Shown: positions 14,939 through 30,349 of the stretch, piece after piece | How the letters are laid out: the number at the start of each line of letters is the position of its first letter | Position numbering within the stretch: position 1 is the first letter of the stretch | Source: an uncultured Verrucomicrobiota bacterium | Lineage (GTDB): Bacteria > Verrucomicrobiota > Verrucomicrobiia > Limisphaerales > UBA9464 | DNA length: 33,480 nt | Assembly (NCBI GenBank): GCA_903916195.1 | Contig: CAIWVP010000062.1 | Location: 1 to 33,480 of the forward strand | Direction: 5' to 3' | Translations under genes and position numbers: made by a program | The notes under the pieces: model-generated | Seen by the model: the letters and a program-made list of their open reading frames with translations, nothing else | Told to the model about the DNA's origin: nothing | The model's database searches: none

Positions 14939-16162
14939 ATGGTCCCGCACCACGACACCGTGACCGACCTCGACCAAGAGCTTTCCGGCCGCCTGGGCCA
15001 GATCCGCGAAGCGGGCCTCTGGCGCGAGCTGCGCCGCGTGGATTCCCCCCAAGGTCCGCGCATCCGGATCGCTGGCCAGGAGCTGCTGAACTTCTCGTCC
15101 AACGACTACCTCGGGCTGGCGCACCATCCGGCCCTGCGCGATGCCGCCGCGAAGGCCGCGCAAGATTTCGGCGCCGGCTCGGGAGCGTCACGCTTGATCT
15201 GCGGTTCGCTCGCGCCTCACCATCAGCTCGAGGAGTCGCTCGCAGAGTTCAAGGGCACCGAGGCCGCGCTCGCCTTCAGCACCGGCTACGCGGCGGCCCT
15301 CGGCGCCATCACCGCGGTGCTCGGAAAGGACGACGTCATCGTCGTCGACAAGCTCGTCCACGCCTGTTGCGTCGATGCGGCCAGGCTCAGCGGGGCGAAG
15401 CTGCGCGTCTTCGGCCACAACGACCTCGACGACCTGGAACGGATCCTGAGATGGGCCGACGGACGCGGCGCCGAGGGGCGGCGCGGACGCACGCTGGTCG
15501 TGACCGAGAGCGTCTTCTCCATGGACGGCGACCTCGCGCCGCTGAAGGACATCGTCGACCTCAAGGAACGCCACGGTGCGTGGCTGATGCTGGACGAAGC
15601 GCACGCCACGGGGCTGTTCGGCGAGCACCGTCGAGGCGTCGCCGAGGCCTTCGGCGTCGCCGGCCGCGTCGAGATCCAGATGGGGACGCTCGGCAAGGCC
15701 TTCGGTGCCGCCGGCGGATATATCGCCGGCTCGCGCGTGCTCGCCGATCATCTCGTGAACCGCGCGCGCAGCGTCATCTTCTCGACCGCGCCGGTGCCCG
15801 CGGCCGCCGCCGCGGCGCGCGCAGGTATCGAGGTCGTCGCCGGCAGCGATGGCGCACAGCGCTGCCACCGGCTCTGGACGTTGGTGGACTTCTTCAAGAA
15901 AGGACTCGTCGACTCCGGCTGGCCGCCCGGGTTGGTCCAGAGCGCGATCATTCCGCTGATGGTCGGCGACGAGACCGCGGCGGTCGCCCTCGCCGACACC
16001 TTGCGCGCGTCCGGCGTCTTCATCCCGGCGATCCGGTATCCCACCGTGGCGCGCGGCGCGGCCCGGCTGCGGGCGACGTTGTCCGCGGGCCACACCGCCG
16101 AGGAGGTCACCGGAGCGGTCGCCGCCCTCGTCGCGAACCGTCCACCTGCCCCTGTCGCCTGA
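14939..16162 (+). CDS. bioF: 8-amino-7-oxononanoate synthase
   Basis: BioF condenses pimeloyl-ACP (or -CoA) with alanine to form 8-amino-7-oxononanoate, using PLP. The 407-residue protein is a class II alpha-oxoamine synthase with NFSSNDYLGLAHHP (51-64), GAGSGASRLICGS (78-90), MLDEAHATGLFG (217-228) and the PLP lysine K253 in GTLGKAFGAAGGY. FIPAIRYPTVARGAARLR near the end is typical of KAPA synthase. It is slightly longer than the usual 385-390 residues because of the N-terminus and a loop near 174-183. It follows the SDR gene by 31 bases, and its stop overlaps the bioA start, so the two are probably co-translated. The choice of BioF over glycine C-acetyltransferase rests on the bioA neighbour. 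Confidence 0.94.
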   Translation: MVPHHDTVTDLDQELSGRLGQIREAGLWRELRRVDSPQGPRIRIAGQELLNFSSNDYLGLAHHPALRDAAAKAAQDFGAGSGASRLICGSLAPHHQLEESLAEFKGTEAALAFSTGYAAALGAITAVLGKDDVIVVDKLVHACCVDAARLSGAKLRVFGHNDLDDLERILRWADGRGAEGRRGRTLVVTESVFSMDGDLAPLKDIVDLKERHGAWLMLDEAHATGLFGEHRRGVAEAFGVAGRVEIQMGTLGKAFGAAGGYIAGSRVLADHLVNRARSVIFSTAPVPAAAAAARAGIEVVAGSDGAQRCHRLWTLVDFFKKGLVDSGWPPGLVQSAIIPLMVGDETAAVALADTLRASGVFIPAIRYPTVARGAARLRATLSAGHTAEEVTGAVAALVANRPPAPVA

Positions 16163-17634
16163 TGCACCCGATCGCTCGGCTCGACCACGCCCACGTCTGG
16201 CATCCGTTCACGCAGATGCGCGACTGGCAGAAGAGCGAACCCATCGTGGTCGTCGATGGACACGGCGCGGTGCTCCGCGACATCCACGGCAAAGAATACC
16301 TCGACGCGAACGCGTCGATCTGGACGAACCTCCACGGGCACGGCCATCCGACGATCAACGCCGCGCTGCGCAGGCAGCTCGGAAAAATCGCCCACACCTC
16401 CGCGCTCGGTCTCGCCAACGAGCCCGCGAGTCGATTGGCCGCGGAGTTGGTGAAGGCCGCCACGGCCGCCGGCCCGGGCGCTCCCCGCTCCCCGCTCCCC
16501 GCTCCGGATCTGGAAAAGGTCTTCTTCTCCGACAACGGCTCCACGGCGATGGAGGTGGCGCTGAAGCTGGCCTACGAATTCGCCCGGCGGACGAAGGGGC
16601 AGAAGTCACCTCGTTTTCTCGGATTGGAAGGCGCGTATCACGGCGACACCGTGGGCGCGGTGTCGCTCGGCCACATCGACCTCTTCCACAAGGCCTACGC
16701 CGGGCTGCTCTTCAAGACCGACGCGGTCATGGCGCCGTATTGCTACCGGTGCCCGTTCAACCGCGCGAAACCGGAGCGCGCCGATGCCCGCGAGTATCGT
16801 CGTTGCGGCTGGGAATGCGTCGGCAAGGTCGAGCAGAAGCTCGCCTCCGCGAACAAACGAGGGACGCCCTATGCCGGGTTCGTGTTCGAGCCGTTGATGC
16901 AAGGTGCGGCCGGCATGATCCCGCAGCCCGCGGGCTGGCTGAAGCGCGTGACCGACCTCGCCCACGACCACGGCGCGCTTCTGATCGCCGACGAGGTGAT
17001 GACCGGCTTCGGACGCACCGGCGGATGCCGAGCGGTGGCGCAGGGGAAAAAGAGGGCAGTGGAGAAAAGTTCCCCTACCCCGCTCTTCGCCTGCCAACAG
17101 GAAGGTGTGCGACCCGACTTCCTCGCACTGGCGAAGGGTCTCACCGGCGGGTACCTGCCGATGGCGGCGACGCTGACCACACAGGATGTGTTCGACGCGT
17201 TCCTCGGCGAATACGAGGATTTCAAGACGTTCTTCCACGGCCACAGTTTCACCGGCAACCAGCTGGGTGCCGCCGCCGGACTTGCCAGTCTCGGGTTGCT
17301 GGGTTCCCCGAGGTCCGTCACCGCGCGGGAAAAACTGGAAGCCACCCTGCGTTCCATGACCGCTTCGCTATGGACATCGCCGCACGTCGGTGATGTCCGG
17401 CAGGTCGGGCTCGTCATCGGGGTGGAACTCGTCCGCGACTGGAAAAAGCGGACACCGTTCGACCTGCGCGAAAAGGCGGGCATCCGCGTCTGCGAAGCGA
17501 TGGGCCGGCGTGGCGTCCTCACGCGGCCGATCGGCAACGTGGTGGTGCTGATGCCGCCGTACTGCACCACGCCGGCGCAAGCGGAGCACATGGTCACCGC
17601 GCTCCGGGAATCGGTCGACGAAGTGTGGGGCTGA
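16162..17634 (+). CDS. bioA: Adenosylmethionine-8-amino-7-oxononanoate transaminase
   Basis: BioA aminates 8-amino-7-oxononanoate to 7,8-diaminononanoate using SAM as amino donor and PLP. Signatures are VWHPFTQM (12-19), SDNGSTAMEVALKLA (123-137), LEGAYHGDTVGA, LLIADEVMTGFGRTG (D277) and LALAKGLTGGYLP with the PLP lysine K325. YCYRCPF resembles Bacillus-type BioA. At 490 residues it is longer than the usual 425-460. The excess is explained by an insert at about 104-116, encoded by GCTCCCC heptamers, and a second insert at about 289-307 inside the usual GRTG-to-FACxxEG loop. Both are in frame, so the gene is probably functional. The ATG overlaps the bioF TGA by one base. bioB and bioD are not in the window. 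Confidence 0.95.
   Translation: MHPIARLDHAHVWHPFTQMRDWQKSEPIVVVDGHGAVLRDIHGKEYLDANASIWTNLHGHGHPTINAALRRQLGKIAHTSALGLANEPASRLAAELVKAATAAGPGAPRSPLPAPDLEKVFFSDNGSTAMEVALKLAYEFARRTKGQKSPRFLGLEGAYHGDTVGAVSLGHIDLFHKAYAGLLFKTDAVMAPYCYRCPFNRAKPERADAREYRRCGWECVGKVEQKLASANKRGTPYAGFVFEPLMQGAAGMIPQPAGWLKRVTDLAHDHGALLIADEVMTGFGRTGGCRAVAQGKKRAVEKSSPTPLFACQQEGVRPDFLALAKGLTGGYLPMAATLTTQDVFDAFLGEYEDFKTFFHGHSFTGNQLGAAAGLASLGLLGSPRSVTAREKLEATLRSMTASLWTSPHVGDVRQVGLVIGVELVRDWKKRTPFDLREKAGIRVCEAMGRRGVLTRPIGNVVVLMPPYCTTPAQAEHMVTALRESVDEVWG
16480..16505. repeat. GCTCCCC heptamer repeat inside bioA
   Basis: Three exact GCTCCCC units (16480-16500) are followed by GCTCC. They encode a Pro/Ser/Leu linker at a point where BioA homologues run directly from helix to the FxSDNGS strand. 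The period of seven shifts frame with each unit gained or lost, so copy number affects gene integrity. Confidence 0.85.
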
Positions 17635-17686
17635 CCCGGGTCCACCCACCCCGCCCCCGGGCCCGCAGGAACCCGACGAAAACGAA

Positions 17687-17710
17687 AAGGGCGGCCTTGC
17701 GGCCGCCCTT
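17687..17710. terminator. Bidirectional terminator between bioA and rpoC
   Basis: AAGGGCGGCC (17687-17696) and GGCCGCCCTT (17701-17710) form a perfect 10-bp stem with a TTGC tetraloop. On the minus strand the stem runs into TTTTCGTTTTCG, a good T-rich tail for rpoC transcription, whose stop is 20 bases before the stem. On the plus strand TTCGTCGTCG follows, a weaker tail for bioA. It separates two convergent operons. Confidence 0.85.
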
Positions 17711-17730
17711 CGTCGTCGATGTCGCCGCGC

Positions 17731-21873
<4,143 letters not shown>

Positions 21874-21921
21874 AGCAGTCTCAGTTCCGATCGGTTTTTC
21901 CAATCACGGACAAACGGGTTC

Positions 21922-25776
<3,855 letters not shown>

Positions 25777-26013
25777 GGCGACCTCAGGTTTCAGACCAGC
25801 CGGCTGTTCGCCGGCAACTCGTTGTGCTCAAAAGACAATACGACGAGGTCAGGCGGTTTTTTGAACTCCGCCTGAACTCGTCCTACCGCTGGATTATCTC
25901 GACAATGCGTGTGAAAATAGCAGGTCCGCACCGACCAGCAACTGCTCGCTTCCGTCGCCGGAAGCAAAAGGAGGGGGTGGCGGGACAAGCCCGCCACCCC
26001 TGCGTGAACCCGG
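25777..26013 (-). promoter_or_regulatory. rplL-rpoB intergenic leader with three hairpins
   Basis: The 237 bases between rplL and rpoB contain no gene but hold three stem-loops. Fourteen bases after the rplL stop is a perfect 11-bp stem (25974-25984 with 25990-26000, loop ACAAG), followed on the minus strand by CTCCTTTTGC. This is a likely partial terminator or attenuator between ribosomal-protein and polymerase genes, as known between rplL and rpoB in E. coli. Further down are TCAGGCGG/CCGCCTGA (25849-25875) and GCCGGC/GCCGGC (25799-25815), the latter about 23 bases before the rpoB ATG. A weak promoter-like pair (TTGCTG, 16 bases, TATTTT) sits between the first two hairpins. The hairpins are seen; the regulatory role is inference. 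Confidence 0.6.
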
Positions 26014-26391
26014 TTACTTGAGTTCGACCTTCGCGCCGGCTTCCTCGAGCTTCTTCTTGGCCGCTTCGGAATCCGCCTTGTTCGCGCCTTCGAGCACAGG
26101 CTTCGGAGCGCCTTCGACCAGAGCCTTCGCCTCGGCGAGACCGAGACCGGGCTTCACCTCGCGGACGGCTTTGATGGCACCGATCTTCTTGTCGGCAGGC
26201 ACCGAGACCAGGATCACGTCGAACGTGTCCTTGGGCGCTTCAGCAGGAGCAGCAGCGGCAGCGGCGGCGGCAACGGCCACCGGAGCGGCAGCGGTCACGC
26301 CCCATTTGGTCTCGAGAGCTTTGACGAGTTCAGCAGCTTCCAGAACGGTCAGCTTGCTCAGCTCTTCGACGATGTTGTTGATATCAGCCAT
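26014..26391 (-). CDS. rplL: 50S ribosomal protein L7/L12
   Basis: L7/L12 forms the multimeric ribosomal stalk that recruits translation GTPases. The 125-residue protein has the N-terminal dimerisation helices ([20 protein letters not shown]), a long Ala/Pro hinge ([16 protein letters not shown]) and the conserved C-terminal domain ([53 protein letters not shown]). It follows rplJ by 140 bases, a larger gap than usual, with hairpins in the gap. No Shine-Dalgarno sequence is visible upstream of the ATG at 26391; the region is A-rich (AAAAAGAAAC). Confidence 0.98.
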   Translation of the reverse strand: MADINNIVEELSKLTVLEAAELVKALETKWGVTAAAPVAVAAAAAAAAPAEAPKDTFDVILVSVPADKKIGAIKAVREVKPGLGLAEAKALVEGAPKPVLEGANKADSEAAKKKLEEAGAKVELK

Positions 26392-26531
26392 GGTATGTGT
26401 TTCTTTTTAGTCTCGTCGCCGGGCGGCCACCCGGATTGGCCCACGGCCTGCGGGCCGACGATTTACTCTTGTTATGGTTTGTGGCCGGTGCCGCCCTTTG
26501 GCCAAGGCGGCACCAGAATCTTGGAAGAGCG
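26392..26531 (-). promoter_or_regulatory. rplJ-rplL intergenic region with hairpins
   Basis: The 140-base gap has a 9-bp stem GGTGCCGCC (26487-26495) with GGCGGCACC (26506-26514) shortly after the rplJ stop, and a smaller CGGCC/GGCCG hairpin near 26441-26454. Neither has a T-tract on the minus strand, so they are more likely mRNA processing or stability elements than terminators. L12 is made in excess over L10, which would fit extra rplL control here. This is inference. Confidence 0.45.
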
Positions 26532-27044
26532 TTACTCGCCCTTGTCAGCCTTCGCCTTGATGACGCGGGCGAGCTGGCTGCCGGGAGTATTGATGAGGGC
26601 GACGAGCTTCTGGGCCGGAGCTTGCAGAAGTCCCAACAACTTGCCCTGGAGCTGCGGCAGCGGCGGCAGATCGGCGATGACCCGGAGCTCTTCGGCGCTC
26701 AGGCGCTGGCTGCCCAGATACCCGAACTGGAGCTTGGGCTTATCGAACTCGGACTGGTAGCCCTTCACCACCTTGGCGGCGGCGGCGATGTCCTTCTGAC
26801 CGGTGACGATGGCCAACTGACCGGCCAACGTACCACCGAGATCCGCGACACCGGCCTCTTTGGCGGCGATGCGGAAGATGGTGTTCTTCACCACATGGAC
26901 CTCAGCGCCCGCCTTGGAAAGGCGTTTGCGGAGTTCGGTGAACTGCCCGACCGACAGGCCTCGATAATCGACGACCAGGAAGAACGGGGTGGCTTTGAGC
27001 CGGTTGACGTATTCGGCGGAGATGAATTTCTTTTCAGCGCGCAT
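26532..27044 (-). CDS. rplJ: 50S ribosomal protein L10
   Basis: L10 anchors L7/L12 dimers to 23S rRNA at the stalk base. The 170-residue protein has the family N-terminus MRAEKKFISAEYVNRLKATP, then FFLVVDYRGLSVGQFTELRK, the block VVKNTIFRIAAKEAG and the C-terminal L12-binding helix region ending LARVIKAKADKGE. The start ATG 27044 is preceded by a clear AAGGAG eight bases upstream. It lies 18 bases after rplA on the same strand. Confidence 0.97.
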   Translation of the reverse strand: MRAEKKFISAEYVNRLKATPFFLVVDYRGLSVGQFTELRKRLSKAGAEVHVVKNTIFRIAAKEAGVADLGGTLAGQLAIVTGQKDIAAAAKVVKGYQSEFDKPKLQFGYLGSQRLSAEELRVIADLPPLPQLQGKLLGLLQAPAQKLVALINTPGSQLARVIKAKADKGE

Positions 27045-27052
27045 GGGTAGGT

Positions 27053-27058
27053 CTCCTT
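27053..27058 (-). promoter_or_regulatory. Shine-Dalgarno site of rplJ
   Basis: The minus strand reads AAGGAG eight bases before the rplJ ATG. It fixes that start. It is worth noting because most genes in this window lack any recognisable Shine-Dalgarno sequence. Confidence 0.85.
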
Positions 27059-27062
27059 GGGC

Positions 27063-27758
27063 TTAGTTGACTCCGAACTCCTTGAGGTCGAGCCGCACCG
27101 GAGGGCTCATCGTCAGCGAAAGCGTGGCAGAACGGACGAAGACGCCCTTGGCACTCGCAGGACGGCTCTTGACGACCGCTTCGATGACCGCTCGGGCGTT
27201 CTCGATGATCTGCACCGCGGGGAACGCCACCTTGCCGACCGCGACATGGACGTTGCCCGCCTTGTCGATCTTGAACTCGACACGACCTGCTTTCACTTCC
27301 TTGACCGCTTTGGCGGTGTCGTCGGTGACCGTCCCGGTCTTCGGGTTCGGCATCAAGCCGCGAGGCCCGAGGACCTTGCCGAGCTTGCGGACCTCGGTCA
27401 TCGCCTCCGGGGTCGCGATGGCGACATCGAAATCGGACCAACCCTCGACGCACTTCTTGATGAGGTCATCGAAGCCGACATGCTCCGCACCCGCGGCGCG
27501 GGCCGCATCAGCGGACCCACCGGGTTTGGCAAAAACGAGCACCCGGACGACTTTACCGGAGCCGTGGGGCAACGGGACGGTGCCGCGCACCATCTGGTCG
27601 GACTGGCGAGGGTCGACTCCCAACTTGAAGGCGACGTCGACGGACTCGTTGAATTTGGCCTTGGGGAAATTAGCGAGGACTTCGACCGCCGCGGCCAGCG
27701 GGTAGGTCTTGGTGGCGTCCACCACGGTCAGCGCCTTCTTGTAACGTTTGCTCGGCAT
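27063..27758 (-). CDS. rplA: 50S ribosomal protein L1
   Basis: L1 forms the mobile stalk at the ribosomal E site and in many bacteria represses its own mRNA. The 231-residue protein has MPSKRYKKALTVVDATKTYP, the block KFNESVDVAFKLGVDPRQSD, VRGTVPLPHGSGK, then LGPRGLMPNPKTGTVTDD and KAGNVHVAVGKVAF. It is the first gene of rplA-rplJ-rplL-rpoB-rpoC here. The L11 gene rplK, normally directly upstream, is missing; gatA lies 211 bases upstream on the same strand instead. A candidate leader with a hairpin precedes the ATG. Confidence 0.98.
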   Translation of the reverse strand: MPSKRYKKALTVVDATKTYPLAAAVEVLANFPKAKFNESVDVAFKLGVDPRQSDQMVRGTVPLPHGSGKVVRVLVFAKPGGSADAARAAGAEHVGFDDLIKKCVEGWSDFDVAIATPEAMTEVRKLGKVLGPRGLMPNPKTGTVTDDTAKAVKEVKAGRVEFKIDKAGNVHVAVGKVAFPAVQIIENARAVIEAVVKSRPASAKGVFVRSATLSLTMSPPVRLDLKEFGVN

Positions 27759-27877
27759 GTTGTAGTGCGGTGATGACGGGCTTGAGCCCTCCCGCGTCGA
27801 CGGTTACGGATACGTTCCGGCGTGCTTGCCGGAAACTAAGAGCCTCTTGAAGTCTCAAATCGACAGCGTCGTGTCAA
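27759..27877 (-). promoter_or_regulatory. rplA leader with hairpin and -35-like box
   Basis: On the minus strand a perfect TTGACA (27872-27877) lies about 115 bases before rplA, but no good -10 box is found 16-18 bases downstream. Between them and the ATG is a 7-bp hairpin TTCCGGC/GCCGGAA (27815-27834) with a 6-base loop, then GGGC-TCAA-GCCC near 27780. Either could be part of an L1 autoregulatory site, but I could not match the known L1-binding consensus. Promoter and regulation are inference. Confidence 0.4.
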
Positions 27878-27969
27878 AAACTTTCTTGTCCGAATGTGGG
27901 CTGCTCCCAGAAAATCGGCTTCGCGCGGCGAAAATCAGCGGACCTTGTCGCCACCACACCGCGACACCC

Positions 27970-29463
27970 TCAGGCTAGCGGCGACCGTTCCAGATGCCAA
28001 GGCGTGCTCTGCTCGTACGCGTGGGCGAGGCGGAACATCGTCTCCTCGCCGAACGGCCGACCGAGAAGCTGGAGACCGATCGGGAGCCGGGGAGCTGAAG
28101 CGATGGCTTTCGTGAAGCCGGACGGCACGCTGATACCGCAGATGCCGGCCAGATTGCAGGAGATCGTGAAGATGTCGCTCAAGTACATCTGGAGAGGATC
28201 GTCGCTCTTCTCCCCGACTTTGAACGCCGCCGTCGGCGTCGTCGGGGTCAGGATGGCGTCCACCGTCTCGAACGCCTTGAGGAAGTCCTGCCGGATGAGC
28301 GTTCGTACCTTCTGGGCCCGGAGATAATATGCGTCGTAGTAGCCGGAGCTGAGCACGTAGGTGCCCAAGATGATCCGGCGCTTGACCTCCGCGCCGAAGC
28401 CCGCGCCGCGGGTCTTCGCGTACAGTTCGGCGGGATCCTTGCCGTTCACCCGGGCGCCGTAACGGATGCCGTCGAAGCGGGCCAGATTGGCCGATGCCTC
28501 GGCCGGAGCGATGATGTAGTAGGTCGCGGCGGCATATTCGCTGTGCGGCAACGAGACCTCGACGACCTCCGCGCCGAGCGCTTGGAACTGCTTCACCGCG
28601 GCTTGCATCGCGGCATCCACGTCGGGATCGAGGCCGCCGACCCCGTACTCCTTGGCCAATCCGAGCCTGAGGCCCTTCAAAGGCCGGGGACCTCCATCAG
28701 GGACAAGCGCGGCGAGGTATTCGGGCACCGGGCGCGGGATGCTCGTCGAATCGCGAGGGTCGTGGCCGGCGAGGACCTGCGTGAGCAGCGCCGCGTCGCG
28801 CACGTCCTTGCCGAAGGGTCCGACCTGGTCCAGCGAACTGGCGAAGGCCGTCACGCCGTAGCGCGAGACCAGGCCGTACGTGGGCTTGACGCCCACGACG
28901 CCGCAGAGCGCGGCCGGTTGGCGGATGGATCCGCCGGTGTCCGAGCCGATGGTCCCGAAGGCCATGTTCGCGGCCAAGCTCGCCGCACAACCGCCCGAGC
29001 TACCGCCCGGGATCCGGGTCAGGTCCCACGGGTTCAGCGTGGTCTGGAACGCCGAGGTCTCGGTCGAGCTGCCCATGGCGAACTCGTCCATGTTGAGCCG
29101 GCCGAAGACGACCGCACCCGCGGCCTTGAGCTTCTCGACGACCGTCGCGTCGTAGGGCGAGCGGTAGTTCCCGAAGATCTTCGACGAGCAGTTCAGCGGC
29201 TGGCCACGGTGCGCGAGCAGGTCCTTCAGGGCGATGGGCACACCGAGCAACGGCTTCTGCGCGTGGGTGATGCCGGCGGCGAGGTCGCGGTCCGCGGCAT
29301 CGGCCTGGGCCAAGGCGTCCGCGGCATCGTGGCTCATGAAGGCATGGACCTGGCCGTCCACTTCGGCGAGATGGTCGAGACAGGCCTGGAGCGCCTCGCG
29401 GGCGGAACACTCGCGGCGGGCGAGCTTGGCGGTCAGGCCGGAGATGGTGAGATGGCGGAGCAT
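27970..29463 (-). CDS. gatA: Asp-tRNA(Asn)/Glu-tRNA(Gln) amidotransferase subunit A
   Basis: GatA is the glutaminase/amidase subunit of GatCAB. The complex converts Glu-tRNA(Gln) or Asp-tRNA(Asn) to the amide forms using ammonia from glutamine. The 497-residue protein has the amidase-signature triad: K80 in [11 protein letters not shown]155 in RIPGGSSGG and the nucleophile S179 in [27 protein letters not shown] and [12 protein letters not shown] are typical of GatA. ATG 29463 ([10 protein letters not shown]) was preferred over an in-frame start eight residues upstream. In many bacteria gatC directly precedes gatA. Here 547 bases separate them and hold a HicBA module. gatB is not in the window. 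Confidence 0.97.
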   Translation of the reverse strand: MLRHLTISGLTAKLARRECSAREALQACLDHLAEVDGQVHAFMSHDAADALAQADAADRDLAAGITHAQKPLLGVPIALKDLLAHRGQPLNCSSKIFGNYRSPYDATVVEKLKAAGAVVFGRLNMDEFAMGSSTETSAFQTTLNPWDLTRIPGGSSGGCAASLAANMAFGTIGSDTGGSIRQPAALCGVVGVKPTYGLVSRYGVTAFASSLDQVGPFGKDVRDAALLTQVLAGHDPRDSTSIPRPVPEYLAALVPDGGPRPLKGLRLGLAKEYGVGGLDPDVDAAMQAAVKQFQALGAEVVEVSLPHSEYAAATYYIIAPAEASANLARFDGIRYGARVNGKDPAELYAKTRGAGFGAEVKRRIILGTYVLSSGYYDAYYLRAQKVRTLIRQDFLKAFETVDAILTPTTPTAAFKVGEKSDDPLQMYLSDIFTISCNLAGICGISVPSGFTKAIASAPRLPIGLQLLGRPFGEETMFRLAHAYEQSTPWHLERSPLA

Positions 29464-29543
29464 CGGACGCGGGGAGTTGGACAACAAAGACGCGGAGGGA
29501 AAAGTTTATGGCGGCCCATCGACGGAGAGCCAGAGGAAGAATC

Positions 29544-29768
29544 TCAAAGATGTTCGATGAACTCTTCCCAGGTCAGGCCGATGTCCTTTGCAATCTGACG
29601 CAACATCGGCGGACCGATGTCACGGCCTCCATGATCGGCCACGGTGGTGCCGCGGCCATCAGGATGCCGGAACTGTTTGTGCGAGCCACGCTGGCGGACC
29701 TGCACAAAACCTGAAGCCAGCAAAACGCGGATGACTTCGCGCGGCTTGAGCACCGGTGGTTTGGACAT
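29544..29768 (-). CDS. hicA: HicA-type toxin (mRNA interferase)
   Basis: HicA toxins have a double-stranded-RNA-binding-like fold and cleave mRNA when freed from HicB. The 74-residue protein has PREVIRVLLASGFVQVRQRG, the catalytic histidine block GSHKQFRHPDG (H30), TTVADHGGRDIGPPMLRQI and a C-terminal AKDIGLTWEEFIEHL, all family hallmarks. Its length is normal and no damage is visible. It starts 3 bases after the hicB stop on the same strand. The order hicB then hicA is the reverse of the commonest hicAB order but is known. It sits between gatC and gatA. Confidence 0.93.
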   Translation of the reverse strand: MSKPPVLKPREVIRVLLASGFVQVRQRGSHKQFRHPDGRGTTVADHGGRDIGPPMLRQIAKDIGLTWEEFIEHL

Positions 29769-29771
29769 GGC

Positions 29772-29978
29772 TCAAACCGTTATGGCCTGCGTGCCGACAA
29801 ATTCCGCCTCAAGTTCTGGCTCCCCATCCTCCAAGAGCATGCCGATGACTTCTTGGAGATTGGCGCGAAGCTCCTCGAGGGTCGAGCCCTGCGAATGCGC
29901 GCCGATGAATCCAGGTACCTTGCCAAAATAGAGTCCGGTCTCCGGATCACGTTCGATGACGGCGGTGAAGCTTTTCAT
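29772..29978 (-). CDS. hicB: HicB-type antitoxin
   Basis: HicB neutralises HicA and usually represses its own operon. The 68-residue protein has the partial RNase H-like fold FTAVIERDPETGLYFGKVPG, FIGAHSQGSTLEELRANLQE and VIGMLLEDGEPE, typical of HicB. It lacks a C-terminal helix-turn-helix or ribbon-helix-helix DNA-binding domain, so autoregulation would need another factor, or the operon may rely on the gat promoter. It ends 3 bases before hicA and starts 32 bases after the gatC stop. Confidence 0.92.
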   Translation of the reverse strand: MKSFTAVIERDPETGLYFGKVPGFIGAHSQGSTLEELRANLQEVIGMLLEDGEPELEAEFVGTQAITV

Positions 29979-30010
29979 GGCTTGAGCTTAACCAAGGTCT
30001 GACAAGGTGG

Positions 30011-30292
30011 CTACTCGACGATCTTCGGCACGACGAAGAGCCCGCCGGCCTTGGCGGGCGCATTGGCCATGGCCTCGTCATGCGGCAGCGATCCGGTGAC
30101 CACGTCGGGACGGGTGACGTTCACCAGCGGGAAGGCGTGCGCGGTCGGCTCGACACCGGTCACGTCGACTTCTTTGAGCTTGGCGATATAGCCGAGGATG
30201 TTGCCGAGCTGGACGCCGAGTTTCTGCTCTTCTTCGGGCGAGAGCTCGATCCGCGCCAGCTGCGCGACGTAGTGGATGTTGAAGTCGGACAT
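30011..30292 (-). CDS. gatC: Asp-tRNA(Asn)/Glu-tRNA(Gln) amidotransferase subunit C
   Basis: GatC is the small subunit that wraps around and stabilises GatA in GatCAB. The 93-residue protein has the family blocks IHYVAQLARIELSPEEEQKL, LGNILGYIAKLKEVDVTGVEP and the C-terminal tail FPLVNVTRPDVV with GGLFVVPKIVE, which contacts GatA. It lies upstream of gatA on the same strand but is separated from it by hicBA. An HPr-like gene is 57 bases upstream. Confidence 0.95.
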   Translation of the reverse strand: MSDFNIHYVAQLARIELSPEEEQKLGVQLGNILGYIAKLKEVDVTGVEPTAHAFPLVNVTRPDVVTGSLPHDEAMANAPAKAGGLFVVPKIVE

Positions 30293-30349
30293 GGCGGAAG
30301 ACGCTGGAGACGGGAGGCTGGATCCAAAAGACGAGAGAAACCGACGTCG

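Noticed and set aside
21874-21903. TTG start adding ten residues to RpoC
   Set aside because: The extension [10 protein letters not shown] is not typical of the family, and ATG 21873 gives a normal N-terminus.
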